Source: Laccaria trichodermophora | Lineage: Eukaryota > Basidiomycota > Agaricomycetes > Agaricales > Hydnangiaceae | Direction: 5' to 3' | Assembly: GCA_018417955.1 (NCBI GenBank) | Contig: JACTVC010000001.1 | Span: 744,001-808,000 of the forward strand | DNA length: 64,000 bases | Shown: piece by piece, positions 26,057 through 37,804 of the stretch | Layout of the letters: every line of letters begins with the position of its first letter | How positions within the stretch are numbered: position 1 is the stretch's first letter | Notes under the pieces: model-generated | What the model saw: the letters and a program-made list of their open reading frames with translations, nothing else | Database searches by the model: none | Told to the model about the DNA's origin: nothing | Program-made: the position numbers and the translations under genes

Positions 26057-28626
26057 TCAATAGGCCGCAATCCCGCTACCATTGACCTGGCTTAGTGCGG
26101 CGTCTGCTTTTTTCAAGTCTCCTTCACTGAGACTCTTGAAGGCTCCTCCGCCAGGTGTGCTCGCTCCGCTCATAACTGAACCTGACCGTGAACGCACTTT
26201 CATCACAAGAGGGCTGTTCATGGGTCCATCCTTCAGATTCAATCGTCAAGTCAGCGTAATGCCACGTACAATGGATACGAATCCTCCTCGTCCTCATGGG
26301 CGCCTGGCCAATTGTAGCCCCGATAATCGCTCGTGTTGAGGGCCTGCATCTGGGTTGTCGTCAAAAAAGGAAATCGGAGGGGACTGTAACCACCTACATC
26401 TTCTGTTAATGTACCCATGTCTCCAGGCGTCGCCATGCCCCTCAACCTGGGACTTGCAGGTACACTGCTAGGTTTCATTCTTTCCATGCCCTCTCCGAAG
26501 CTCTCTCCGTACGCATCTTCATTGTCACCGCCGTAGAAAGCATCAGGATATGCGCGCCTGAGAGCTAGTTGACGAGCCTTGCTGTATTCTATACCAAGGT
26601 TTTTCCAGTCAAGTAATGGACTGAGTCGTTCGACACGGTTCCGTTGGTTGATACGTTGTCTGCGAGTTTTTTGCGTGAATGTGAACATGTTATCAGTAAG
26701 TTGGTTGACGGAGTCTTCAACGGATTGCATGCGTCGGTCCACAATATAACAGCCTTCATCTTCAGGGTGCTCAATGAGATCTTGCATGAAGCAGCCAAAT
26801 CCGGATAGGTTAGTGGTGATAGACGGGATGCCCATCTATCGACCAATCAGTGTGATTCCTTTCACAAGCGCAGTCAAGTCGACAGGGAACTTACAACGGT
26901 GCATTCTGCGGGAGTGTATCCCCATGGCTCATAGTAACTCGGAAACACACCGAGATGGCAGCCGCGAACAAACTCTTCGTAATCCAGACCGAGAATGGGG
27001 TTGTTGCTATTCAAAAAATCTGGGTGGAAAACAATCTTGACACGATCGCTGCTATTGTTGAAAAGCTTCACTCGGCGGATTTGGTTGAGAATAGGATCGC
27101 TGGCGTCGTCAGCCATGTTATGAGTCACGATCGGCGGTAAAGAATTGCGCTTCAAGGCAAATATACGGCGCTTTAGTAATACTTGATCTTCTTCAGAAAG
27201 CAGTTCGTCGGGTGTGGGAATCGTCTTCTGTTCACTGATGACATGTCAGGCCAAGCAAAAATTAAAACAAATAGTTGAACACGGACCCGTGAAATCGAGC
27301 TGCGTGGTCAAATAATCGAGCGCCTACTCTGTTTTGTATCTCGGTCACTGTATCTCGTAGTTGCTTGGTAACGGCTTGGCCTTTGAGAGCCTCGACGGTG
27401 TAGGAATGGGTGCTGGCGGGCATAATGATGAACGCAACAACAGTGACCGTAGAACCGGCCTTTTGGAGACGGTAATTCAACCCTGAAGAGAGGATAAGAG
27501 GAAATCGCACTGGGGTGCAGGGATCACGCACGAGCAAGAGACTCAATAAACATATCCACCCCTTTATTCCGATACTCATAACGTCCAGCCGTGAACATCT
27601 AGGAGACACTAAGAAAGGGGCGTAGAAATAGAAGAAGAACTTACGTAGAGAGTGTTATCTAGATCAAAATCATAATGTCCGTAGAAATGACCCCTGACGA
27701 ATTCGTTGATTTTTGATTTGCTCGTTGAATGCAAGTTCTGGAACTCGTGCATCGCTTGAAATTTGACAACATTCAAACCGTTTGGAAGCACGCCGTCTGG
27801 TTTTCTCTTGAGCAAATGCTCACTCTCGTAGGCGGTGATATGGGAGACTGTTGTGAACACATCTGCACAATGGGTTGCAGACCGTTCGATGCAGTAACGA
27901 TGATAAATTCCTCGTTTACCGGCCTCGTGATCCACGTCAAAATACTGTAGGTTGTTATAAAAATCAACTGAGCCTGCGCAAAGGTATCGACCAAGAAGTG
28001 TCGCGTGTGTAGTGAAAACAGTGGTGACGTCGATGTGTCGTTTTCGACATAGGGGTATTGCGAGGCCAGCTTGCCATTCATGAAAGTGTGCTACAACGGC
28101 GGTGGTAAGTTGACGGGCCACGTACTAGAATCGGAAGTACAGATCAATGCGGGGTGAAGGGGGCGGGGTAAAGCAGACTGACATCACCAAGAAACCACGC
28201 AACCAAGTAACCAAAGACGATGGTTTCATTTGTTTCATGATCATTCGGAGGGCTAGGTATTCCAGCCAAATTCCACAAGTCACCCTTCCATTCATCCAGT
28301 TTGGAATACATGCTGCCGGTGTCGAAAAGCAGGACATGGGGGTTGCCTTCAATGAGCCATCGACCGTACAAGGCCTTGACGCCCTGAAGCCGCATAGCTT
28401 CGAGAGTAGCGGCCAGATGAACATCTTTAGGCTCCTCTGCTTCAACCTCCATAGGGGCCGTCTTGTAAGACAAAGGACCGATAAGGCAGTACCTATCGCC
28501 ATACTCGGAGACGGTAACAGGTACTTTTGTTTTAATGACGGTGTAGATGCCGCCAACCTTGTTCGCCACCTCCCAAGCACATTCGAAGAGGATGGGATTG
28601 TGGATGTCGCGTTTATCGTCTGACAT
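26057..28626 (-). CDS. glycogen synthase (UDP-glucose:glycogen glucosyltransferase)
   Basis: Exons: 28626..28183, 28124..27645, 27598..27532, 27482..27287, 27234..26895, 26835..26270 and 26213..26057; 749 residues (GT3 family, usual length about 700). It extends alpha-1,4 glucan chains from UDP-glucose. Landmarks are [76 protein letters not shown] and [13 protein letters not shown]. The C-terminus is Ser/Arg rich with phosphorylation-type sites, then [15 protein letters not shown]. For the last intron I used donor gtacgt at 26269 and acceptor before 26213, which gives [15 protein letters not shown]; the shorter acceptor would end the protein early. Its upstream gap is only 111 nt and carries a pair of CRE/ATF boxes. 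Confidence 0.95.
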
Positions 28627-28722
28627 AGGGGGGAGAGGGAAAAAAGAGATGGAAGGAACTTTTGGTGGAACGCCCGATAGGGCAATGTATTGAAATAGAT
28701 TGAAATCAAATAATTTACATCG

Positions 28723-28740
28723 TTACGTCATGTGACGTCA
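28723..28740. promoter_or_regulatory. tandem ATF/CREB (CRE) boxes upstream of glycogen synthase
   Basis: TTACGTCA at 28723..28730 and the palindromic TGACGTCA at 28733..28740 lie 97-114 nt upstream of the glycogen synthase ATG. The second overlaps the stop codon of the TMEM19-like gene. bZIP factors of the ATF/CREB class bind such sites in fungi; use here is inference. Confidence 0.5.
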
Positions 28741-29825
28741 AGAAGTGGATAGCAGTAGTACCGCACAAATCACGCTGGATAACAAGTTCACTTGGTTGTT
28801 TGTCAAAAGGTTCCATCCGCTGATGATCTTGATATCTCCACCGAACGTGCTTCCGTCTTGTAGGACCATCTTCTTCACCGTAGAGTACCGAGTCCGCTGA
28901 ATCGTCGCTCCCATCACGGAATCAATCTACAACTCTCTGTTATCTTCCGTTCCCACAAATTGTATAAGAAAACTTACCAGACTTCCAATCCCTCCACCAA
29001 GCATCCCTAGCACAATCATTGTTGTCAAAACTTCCTTTGGAGAACATTGTGCATTCTCCAACGTCAGGCTTATCCCCATCAAGGCCCCGACTATGGCCCC
29101 TCCAACAACGGAGGCCAATGTTCCACCCAAAGACATGGCCCCATTGGTTCCCGGGGGAACACGTTTAAATGTTGTGACTAGTCGGGGCGGTGAGTCCGAA
29201 AGGATACCGAGTTCCGATCCCAGGGTATCCCCCAAACAACAGGCAAAATGTCTACGATTGCGTGACTTCTTGTATTTCCACAGTTCTACCAACCACTCAC
29301 CCAAGTGCAGCAAGAACTAACGCTCTGCTCCATCCATTCGAGATGCTGGCGTCAAGAGGACACCAAGCGCCGTCATAAATCATGGGGTTTGTTAACCCAA
29401 GCATCTTGCCGGGATGTAGCCCGAGAATTGTCGCCATATTGGCATGAATGCTTCCCGGTACGAAGACCGAATTCCAGGTGAAAGCCGCTGCAACTGCGGC
29501 GGCACTGTTGCTCAGGACCTGCCATCCGGTTCTATACCCACCTTCTTGATGACTTTCCTCAAGCTTTGTCTTCTTCTCTTTCCCATCTAATAAAATCGCT
29601 GCTTCAGTGTTGTTCGTAGGTCTATTGGTATAGATACTGACATTTTGTTGCTCGACTGCCAATGAGGTAGAAACCAATTAAAGCAACCCCAAACACTCGA
29701 AGACCGCCTGCCATTGTGAGAAAACCAATTACGAAGGCTGTTATAGCACCAGAGGGCGAGAGAGATTTCTTTCGTAAACCATGCACGCTGAGAAGAATGG
29801 CAAGAAAAAGCGGAAGAAGACTCAT
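28738..29825 (-). CDS. TMEM19/DUF92 family membrane protein
   Basis: Exons 29825..29642, 29586..29301, 29251..28978 and 28926..28738; 310 residues. The family (plant VTE6 and PGR, cyanobacterial relatives, animal TMEM19) includes polyprenyl/phytyl-phosphate kinases, but most fungal members are uncharacterised. Conserved blocks are KKSLSPSGAITAFVIGFLTM, FGVALIGFYLIGSRATKYG, GGYRTGWQVLSNS, HFACCLGDTLGSELGIL, KRVPPGTNGAMSLGGTLAS and DSVMGATIQ. Six or so hydrophobic helices are visible. An initial MSLLPLFLA was chosen; an additional upstream exon is possible. The stop is only 111 nt from the glycogen synthase ATG, and the 5' side faces the vigilin gene across about 440 nt. Confidence 0.85.
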
Positions 29826-30268
29826 GATGATTCTGGTACTGTCGCAAAGTGTTACCTCGTGTCGCCGCCCATAGAGCGCCACATGACCGCGGTTTGTTTA
29901 GCTGCGCCACTCATTTCAAACAAAGCACACAAAGTCGTAGTTGAGTAATTTTCATGTTAGAAAAGAAGAACTTGTTGAGAAGGTTCAGAGAAGGTTATGA
30001 CGAAAGAGTTTAAACAGGTTTAATCCAAATTAAGAGCGTTTGAGGTTGTCATGATGGTTCTTGAGCTTGATGCCACGTCAATACGTAGAAAATCCCACGG
30101 TCGTCGTATGATAATTTGTTAGGCAGACAATTTGTTGGACCCAAGTTGAACGCATACCACGTCTTGACCACGTCTTTATTCCTTCTGGAGCTATAACGAC
30201 CTCTGTGGCACAGGTCTCTCCCCCGTCAAAAGGCTCTTCGTTCTCAGGACACCCGTCATCCGCACAGC
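29826..30268. other. divergent intergenic region, no gene seen
   Basis: It separates the TMEM19-like gene (minus) from the multi-KH gene (plus) and so should contain both promoters. No open frame with splice support was found. Confidence 0.4.
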
Positions 30269-33200
30269 ATGGCTCTCTCAGCAGCTGACCTTCAAGTACG
30301 TTGCCCACCCTTCAAGGTCCCAACCATTTACTAACTCTTACACAGAAAAGACACGAGCTAGAGGGAGCCCCAGACCCTTTTCCTTCGTTGTCCGAATCCA
30401 CTCCAGTCAACCCCAAGGCCCAGCAGGCTCGTCCGGAGTTGGACACCGAATCTGAGGCTGCTTTCCCCTCTTTGGCTCCAGCTGCCCCGGCTACCGTTGT
30501 ACCCGCCCGCTCCGCTTGGAGCGCTGGTCCCCGAATTACACCTAGTGTAAGCAAACAACCCATCTTTGTGGACTCATTCACTCTTTCGGCGATCGACTTG
30601 TCCAATGCTGGGAAAGATGGTAAAACCGCAACTCTAGGGGAGGTTATGAAACAGGTTATGGCAAAGTACAAGGTTAAGCTTGAAGCCTCAGGGAATCGAA
30701 AGACTCGTCAGACGACCTTTCACATCAAGGCAGAGTCTCAAAAGGAACTCGACAAAGCGAAACGTAGTCTCCTGGCTCTCCTCAGTCCGGTCGTATGTTG
30801 TTCGACCTATTTTTAAATTTCATCTGACCTCTGTATTCCGTTAATAGATTACTCTGGTGATCAATGCCCCAGTGTCTACTATCGGTTCCATCATCGGCGC
30901 TAAAGGTATGTGTGCGATGCTTCGTGAGGTACAGTTGTCAATTTTTCTCTCTTCTGTCAGGTGCAACTCTCAAGCAAATACGGGACCAAACGGGTGTCAG
31001 AGTTGACATCCCTAAGAGGGATACGCTCACACCCAATGGGAATGGTCATGCAAATGGAATTGCTTCAGGCAAGGTCACACCATCCCATGACGACGACGAA
31101 GAAGAACCCACAATTCCCGTCACGTTGACCGGGCCTCAACCCTTGACATATGAGGCGCAGGCGCTATTAAATCAAATCATCTCCTCGAAGACGTCCAACT
31201 CCACACAGCGCATCCGTGACATCCCCGTTCACATCCTGCCCTTCGTCGTTGCTCGAAAGGCGTACTTCTTGACTGCTGCGCAGGATGGTGAAGTCCACCT
31301 TTCTCTGAACGCGGCTGCACGCGAGATCACAGCAACCGGCGATCGTGAAGCGGTCCTGCGTGTGGTAGACTTGATTAAGTTCACCATTGAGACCTTCAAG
31401 ACTAGCCTTACTTCGGTCAAGATCGCATTGCCCAAACGCCAGCATCGTCTTCTTACCGGCAAGGCTGCCGAAGAAGTGTTGACTAACAGCAAATGCACTG
31501 TTATCGTTGCTCCTGAAGAGGACATCAGTGACGAGGTCATTGTTTGGGGTCTAAGCACCGATCTTCCTGCAGGTCTCGGCGCCGTCATGACACAAGCAAA
31601 TTCCAAGTATATCCACGAGTTCCCGCTTCCCGGTCCCTTGGCACTCGCAAGACAACTAGCGGCTTACATGACCCGTATTCACTACGTGGAAACTTTGAAA
31701 GCTAACCAGGGAGGCGTGGACATATTTCTTCCTTCTGTTAATTCGGTTGGGCCCACACTGAGCATTGACATCGTTGGCGACAAGTCCGTTGTGGATGGCG
31801 CCGTTAAACAGCTTTCGGAATTGCTTGGAAAGCTCATTGGCGGCACGAGAGATGTATCGATCGATTGGCTTCTGCATCGAGTCATCACTGGCAAAAATGC
31901 TAAAAAGTGTGTACCAATTCCATACTCTGCCGCTGGTTTATAATGATGTGACCTAGGTTGAAACAATTTTACGATGCTCACAACGTTCAGGTTTATTTCC
32001 CCACCGAATCGTCCGAATCGTTCCTGGTCCTCCTCGTTTATGACCCTTTCAGCCCTTCCGCTTCTCTGATCCCTGATGAGAAAAAGAAGCATCTTGACGA
32101 TGTCGAGAAAGAGATTTTGAAATTGGCCAAGGACGCTGCAAATGTCAAAACTGAGGTTATATCGGTTGAGAAACGCTGGCATGAGGCTGTTGTTGGCAAG
32201 GGCGGCACCACTTTAAATGCGTACGCCTTTCACCCTTAGTGATCATGGCTAGGCGTCTGATTTCTTTGACAGCATCATCGGCGAGGACCAGACCCTTTCA
32301 ATCAAGGTAGGAAGCGAGGCCGCGCAATCCACAGACGATGTCATATTGGTACACGGTATCAGCGATGACGTGGACAGAGCTGTGAAAGAAATTCTCAAAA
32401 TCGTCGAGGATGCTAAGAATGACGAAATTGTGAACAGTTATGTAAGTTCTCCGTTGGGTAGTAAATCATCTCGGACGCTTAAAATGCAGCCTTCAGTCTA
32501 CCGAGTTCGACGTCGACAAGGAGTATGTGGGCCGCATTGTCGGTGCACAGGGCGCTGGCGTGAACAAGCTTCGGGATCAACTTGGCGTCAAAGTTGATGT
32601 TTCTGATGATGTAGACGAAAAGGAAACAGGCAAAAAGAAGAAGGTTGTTCACCAAAAGTCAAGGGTTAAGGTGCACCCCCCTTTGCTTTGCTAGGTCCGA
32701 CCAATATTTACTTGCTCCCTGTCTGAAGATCACTGGCCGCAAGGAAAACGTCGAAGAGGCTAAGAAACGAATCCTTTCCCAGATTGAACGTCTGGTACGT
32801 TGATTCATCTTTCTCGCAACAGCTGATCGTTTATTTTGCGTAGGCCGATGAGACCTCAGAGATCCTCAAAATTCCCAATCAGTACCACTCTTCGCTGATT
32901 GGTCAGAGTGGAAAGTACGCGATCCGACTCGAAGAGAAATACTCGGTTAAAATAACATTCCCTCGCCAATCTGCCGACTTTGAAGGGAAGACCCGCGAAC
33001 AACTGCAATCTGATGAAGTCCTTGTCAAGGGTGGCAAGAAGGGCGTCGCTGGTGCGAAGTCTGAGCTTCTCGAGGTCAGTAGCAAGCTTGCAGCTTCCAA
33101 ACAGGGTTTTATCTCCCAGCCCACAGGCAGTTGAATTTGAAAAAGAGTCCAATAACGTTCTCAAGTTTACCGTTCCAACACGCTCTGTTGCTCGCATCCT

Positions 33201-34630
33201 CGGGAGAGGGGGAGCATCTATAAACGAAATCAAAGACGAAACAGATGCCCAGATTGATATCGACAAAGCTACTGAGGATGGCTGGAACACGACCAACGTT
33301 ACCGTCCGTGGAACAAAGGAGGCGGTAGCTGCGGCCAAGGCTGCTATCCTTGCCATTTCTGAACAAGTTATTGAGGAAGCCACTGCTACCGTCGCTGTGG
33401 AGAGCAAGTTCCACCGCTCTCTCATTGGTGCGGGAGGTCAAGGTTTGAAGGAGCTGGTTAGCCGCTGTGGTGGTCCATCAGATTCTAAGCTGCAAGCTGG
33501 CCTCATCAGATTGTGCGTGTCTAAAAAATACATTGGACATGGAAGGCTAATCCAACTTTCATTTACTTAGCCCTCGCCAAGGTGAGCCGTCGGACGAGGT
33601 CCGCCTGCGAGGAGAACCCAAACTCGTTGCGAGGCTGCAAGCTGAGCTTGAAAAACTGGCTGCAACTCTTAGGGATCGTGTTATTCTGGCCGTCGACGTC
33701 CCCGCACCCCAACACCGCGCTCTGATCGGTCGAGGTGGCCAGCACTTGAATGATCTTCAGGCCAAATACAATGTTCAAGTCCAATTTCCTGGCTCTCGCT
33801 CTTACAACCAAGTAGGCGAGGCGGAAAACATCGCCGACTTTGTGGACGTCGATGCTACGAATCTCGTCAAGGTCTCAGGATCTCGCTCCGCGTGTGAGGC
33901 TGCCATCGCGCAACTTAAGGTCAGTGTACCCCCTCGTAACCTTCAACACTTCTCATCTCTTCGTTAGGGAACCATCAAATCAGTGTCTCCTCAAAGCATC
34001 ACCAAAGAGATTGCTGTACCCTTAAAATATCATCACGTTATATGCCGGCAGGGCGCAGTCTTCCGAACTTTGAAGTCGTTTGGTGTTCAAGTCGATCAAT
34101 CGATTCAACCACAAAGAATGGTCCTACCCTCGCGTCCCCCCTCAACAGTGACCACATCCGCTCGCATTGACGATTTTGAGGGCAATTCGGCTGCTCCAGA
34201 AATTGAATGGGAAGTTATTGCAAACTACCAGGATGCGGAGGAAGGCGACTCGATTTGGACCCTGGGAGCTCGCGACCAGGCAGGCCTCGAAAAGGCCGAA
34301 AAGGCTATCGCAGACTCCATTGCAAGCGCGGAACGGATGTCGCATGTCGGATTCCTTACTCTGCCAGATAGATCATCGTTCCCCCGTATTGTCGGCTCAA
34401 AGGGCGCAAATGTTGCTCGTCTTAGAAATGAGACGGGTGCTGACATCACCGTCAGCCGCGAAAACAATACAATCGTCATCATCGGTTAGTACCCTCCGTC
34501 TGTAATTGATGAAGCTATCTACTCACCTTTAACTTTCGCAGGCGCGGAAGGGGAAATTATCGCAGCTAAGGAGGCTATTATCAGAATGGCTTCTAATGGA
34601 AATCGAGGTTCGCGCCGTTACCACGACTAG
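30269..34630 (+). CDS. vigilin/SCP160-type multi-KH RNA-binding protein
   Basis: Thirteen exons: 30269..30295, 30346..30792, 30848..30905, 30961..31906, 31957..32220, 32273..32441, 32497..32670, 32729..32794, 32844..33074, 33127..33512, 33571..33919, 33968..34484 and 34542..34630; 1240 residues, similar to yeast Scp160. Such proteins bind mRNA on ER-associated ribosomes. About ten KH-type loops are visible, many with a GxxG: IIGAKGATL, VVGKGGTTL, IVGAQGAGV, LIGQSGKYA, ILGRGGASI, LIGAGGQGL, LIGRGGQHL and IVGSKGANV. Others (ITGKNAKK, ICRQGAVF) are degenerate, as is common in Scp160. The N-terminus is Pro/Ala rich with no KH. The C-terminus ends in a short RG-rich tail. Confidence 0.9.
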
Positions 34631-34701
34631 CACGCCTCACCCACCTCTCTTCCCGGCTAATGGAGCATTTGTCAATCTTTCGGTTACATATACTCAATAG
34701 G

Positions 34702-34717
34702 ATATATATATATATAT
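34702..34717. repeat. AT dinucleotide microsatellite
   Basis: Eight AT units between the stop codons of the convergent vigilin and SR140 genes. It may sit in one or both 3' UTRs. Confidence 0.8.
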
Positions 34718-34843
34718 CGTTGAATATTATGGGCTGCCAGCAAGAAAATAGATTGTGAAACGATAAGCTGACTACAAAAGTCAGAAAGTCAAAAGTTACA
34801 AGAACATCTTGATCCGGGACGTTACGCCCAGGTGACATTACGT

Positions 34844-37681
34844 TCAAACATCCAAAGCGAGTTCGCCATCCATATCGTCAATTGGCATTCCGTCGACATT
34901 GGTGTTATCATCGACAACCAGTGTCCCATCAACGTCATCATCAACTGGTACACCGTCAACGTCATCCACTGGCAGACCATCTAAGTCAACGTCTTTCACC
35001 GGCACACCGTCAATATCAACGTCTTCCACTGGCACACCGTCAACATCGATGTCTTCTATCGGCACGCCGTCGACATCAATGTCTTCCACCGGTTTCCCGT
35101 CAACGTCCTCACGATCAGCTTCATCACCGCTCACATCCATCGGTTCACCATCGCTTTCCGTACCGCGGACCGACGGCTCCAAGTTTTCAGATTCGGTCGC
35201 CAGTTTGAACGAGCTCGTCTTGAAGCGTGAAGGGTTCAGTTCCTTCGCGGGCAGCCGCTCGGCTTCCGCTTGCTCCGTTTTATCGGCAGCGCTTACAGCA
35301 CCTTCTAACCGTTGTCTGAGCTCTGATGTGAAATCAGGTGGGAAGACTATCCAATCCTCCCAGATATCCACAACAGTGGTAATTTGTTTCTTGAACATAT
35401 CCGCAGTAATTCGGCCGGGGAACGAGTGGTAGATATTCGCAAGATGATCAAAAACGATGCCAAGACGCGATTGAAATTCTTGTCTGAATTTCCACGCACT
35501 AGGCACTGGCGCAGCAGAATTGTGAAGGATATCACAAATCAAATGAAGGCGAGCGACTTTGCGAGGGACTGCCGTCCCATCAACAAGCAGTGAGGCGACA
35601 ACGATATCTGCCACCTGAAGGGGTGCTTAGTTTGAGGTGAAATGCTGAAATGCGAGACATACCTCATGAGCTGCTTCAGCATGTTCAAGACTGAACGTCA
35701 TGCAACGAGCCATTTCGCCACGTTTTCCAGACAAAGCCCGAAGCATAGCTTCAAATCTTTTCCGCGCAAGCTTGCCAAGGGCGTTCTTCCGGCTCCTTTC
35801 ACGCTCCGATTCCTCAGCAGAATCACTTGAATAGATGGAGTTGTAACCCTAATGAGATGCGAATGAATTATACTTGTGTTGCTTTTAACGTGAGATTCCC
35901 ACCTCATCGTCAAATTCAGGCTCAGTGAACCTCTCGGATTCGACCAGACCTCTGTAGAACGCATGACGTCGGTGCTAGACCTCGTCAGGACAAATGGGTG
36001 TAAGAGTATACATCCAACACTCACATCTCGATGCAGAAGGAACCGATATTTTGGATTATCCTTCTCCCGCTCCCGTAAAGCTGCTTCGTATTTAGCATCG
36101 TGACCTTTCACCTCCGCAGCCACGGCTCGTATGAACGTATCCGTCACATCGTCCTCATCAAGCCTTTGAGGGCTACGAGACCGCCGTCGCGGAGACCGGC
36201 TTCGAGAGTTATCATAAGGGTGGTGTCGACTAGATGATCCCCGTCGACGAGGAGAGCGTGGCCGACCCCATGATGGGCTCCTAGAACGACGAGCCGTATG
36301 ATGGCGGTCAGCTCGCGGTGAAGGTGAACGGTGCCTCTCTCTCGAGTGACTCCGGCTGCGACTTGGGCTTCTGCTGTCCCTCAGCTTGCCTGTGTTTGAT
36401 ACTGTCGGGCGTTCAAAGTTAGAAACCGTAACATTTCTCGTGAACTTACCGTATAATGGTTTTGCTGCTATCGGAACGGCTTTACTCCAGCCAACACGAA
36501 GCACCGATCCACCCCAATCAAAACCGTCAAATTCACGAAGAGCGGTTTCCGCGTCCTTCCTTTTCATGAAAGAAACAAATCCACTGAGACCAGCATTCTT
36601 GGTTCTACGCGTTGTAGTCATGTCAGCACCTGGGCCAACAGTCCCGTCTGTGCGGGGCCACATAATTTTCACCTAGGCATTTTAAGTGACGAGGTCGAAA
36701 AGACAAACACAATACATACGGAGCCAACAGGGCCCGCACGGGCAAAGAAATTCCCCAAGCCTTGCTCTGTAACGTGAGGCGGTAAGTTCGCGACAAATAC
36801 GTTGGAAGTCTAAGAACCCCATAGTTAACGCGCATTCATCCAATGAATACAAAATTGAACTCACTTGAGGATCTCCTCTGTCCTTACTTCCACTCTGCCC
36901 ATCGTAAGCTGCCATCGCAGTGATAGACCTCCCCTGTCCATGACCTAAATAAACAATGAGGATAGCACCACCACGGGCGAAGTCCAACCAGCCGTACCGC
37001 GTCGTGAATATTTAGCCTCTCGTTCTGCTTGTTCTCTGAGGTTGATATGTTAGAGGAAATGAGATGTGAATCTTGCGAGAAATGTACCTCTTTATCTCTT
37101 CAAGAAACGAATCCATTGCTCGTTTCCCTTTCGGTCTGGAAGATGATGGAGGCGAAGGGGACTAAATTTGACGACGTCAACCAACGTTCCAAGTACACTT
37201 TTGAAACACACCCTGTTGATCATACTCATGGGCACCGAAGTACGCGCCTGGTGTTCCGAAGGGCGTTGGGCGGCGGCGGGAATGTAAGCAAGCTTGGAAT
37301 CAGCTTTTACAAAAGTTGACGCAGACTTCCTCCTGTTCATATGTCAGGCAGATTTACACGAACAGAGGTGAGAAGAGCTACCTGTTTCCTTCCTCGCCTT
37401 CAAATGCGTCTAGAAATTCAGCGTAAGCCTTAGCTGCATCCGCTTCCTCCTCCCGTTTCCTGATCTCAGCAGCTTCTTGTTCCTTCTCCCGCTTAGATTT
37501 TCGCACTTTCCCAGCAGTATACTGTGTTAACTTTGCGTCGTCGACCGCCTTTTGCTAATGTATAGGACTGGTTGGTAAGTGTATCACGACAGGCAAATAA
37601 CTTGGTCCGTCGCACTGGGAATGAGGATTCTTCCTCATCGTTATCAAAGAAAGCGGCCAACTTCGATTTAGTTTTATCCAT
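34844..37681 (-). CDS. U2 snRNP-associated SR140/U2SURP homologue (RRM-SURP-CID)
   Basis: Exons: 37681..37616, 37554..37382, 37332..37212, 37161..37088, 37035..36998, 36944..36865, 36809..36720, 36672..36450, 36401..36025, 35974..35903, 35848..35663 and 35614..34844; 756 residues. The animal protein associates with U2 snRNP and 3' splice-site recognition. Order: acidic-basic N-terminus (KREKEQEAAEIRKREEE, KAYAEFLDAFEG), MDSFLEEIKR, RRM (TSNVFVANLPPHV, LSGFVSFMKRKDAETALREF), an Arg-Ser region, SURP (AVAAEVKGHDAKYEAALR), and a CID/RPR domain (KVARLHLICDILHNS, FPGRITADMFKKQITTVVDI). The tail is a DVDGVPVED-type repeat. The 48-nt intron at 36449..36402 is a multiple of three without a stop, so retention would keep frame. 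The exon 1 donor is inferred from phase. Confidence 0.88.
34880..35100 (-). repeat. acidic DGxP coding repeat in the SR140 tail
   Basis: About seven to nine copies of a ten-residue unit close to DVDGVPVEDI, about 30 nt each (cgtcaacatcgatgtcttcta and variants). The same DNA opens long antisense frames on the plus strand, which I reject as genes. Confidence 0.8.
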
Positions 37682-37804
37682 CGAGAAAAGCTGGTGCAAG
37701 AGGAGTGGGACAAGGACGAGGAACTATTTCGCTTGTACAGTTTGGGTCGCCGAAGTTCTCACGCAGAGCAGATAACGTTTCGATATGCAGCGTATATACA
37801 TCCT

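Noticed and set aside
26214..26269. 35-nt intron before the last glycogen synthase exon
   Set aside because: Too short for this genome; a 56-nt intron with canonical ends gives a better protein join.
28147..28623. 158-codon plus-strand frame opposite glycogen synthase exon 1
   Set aside because: Exact antisense of strongly conserved coding sequence; composition follows from the other strand and no splice or family support.
31682..32182. 166-codon minus-strand frame in the multi-KH gene
   Set aside because: Antisense to KH-coding exons and crosses an intron with no support.
34899..35432. 177-codon plus-strand Ser/Thr-rich frame
   Set aside because: It is the antisense reading of the SR140 DGVP repeat; the Ser/Thr repeat is an artefact of that periodic DNA.
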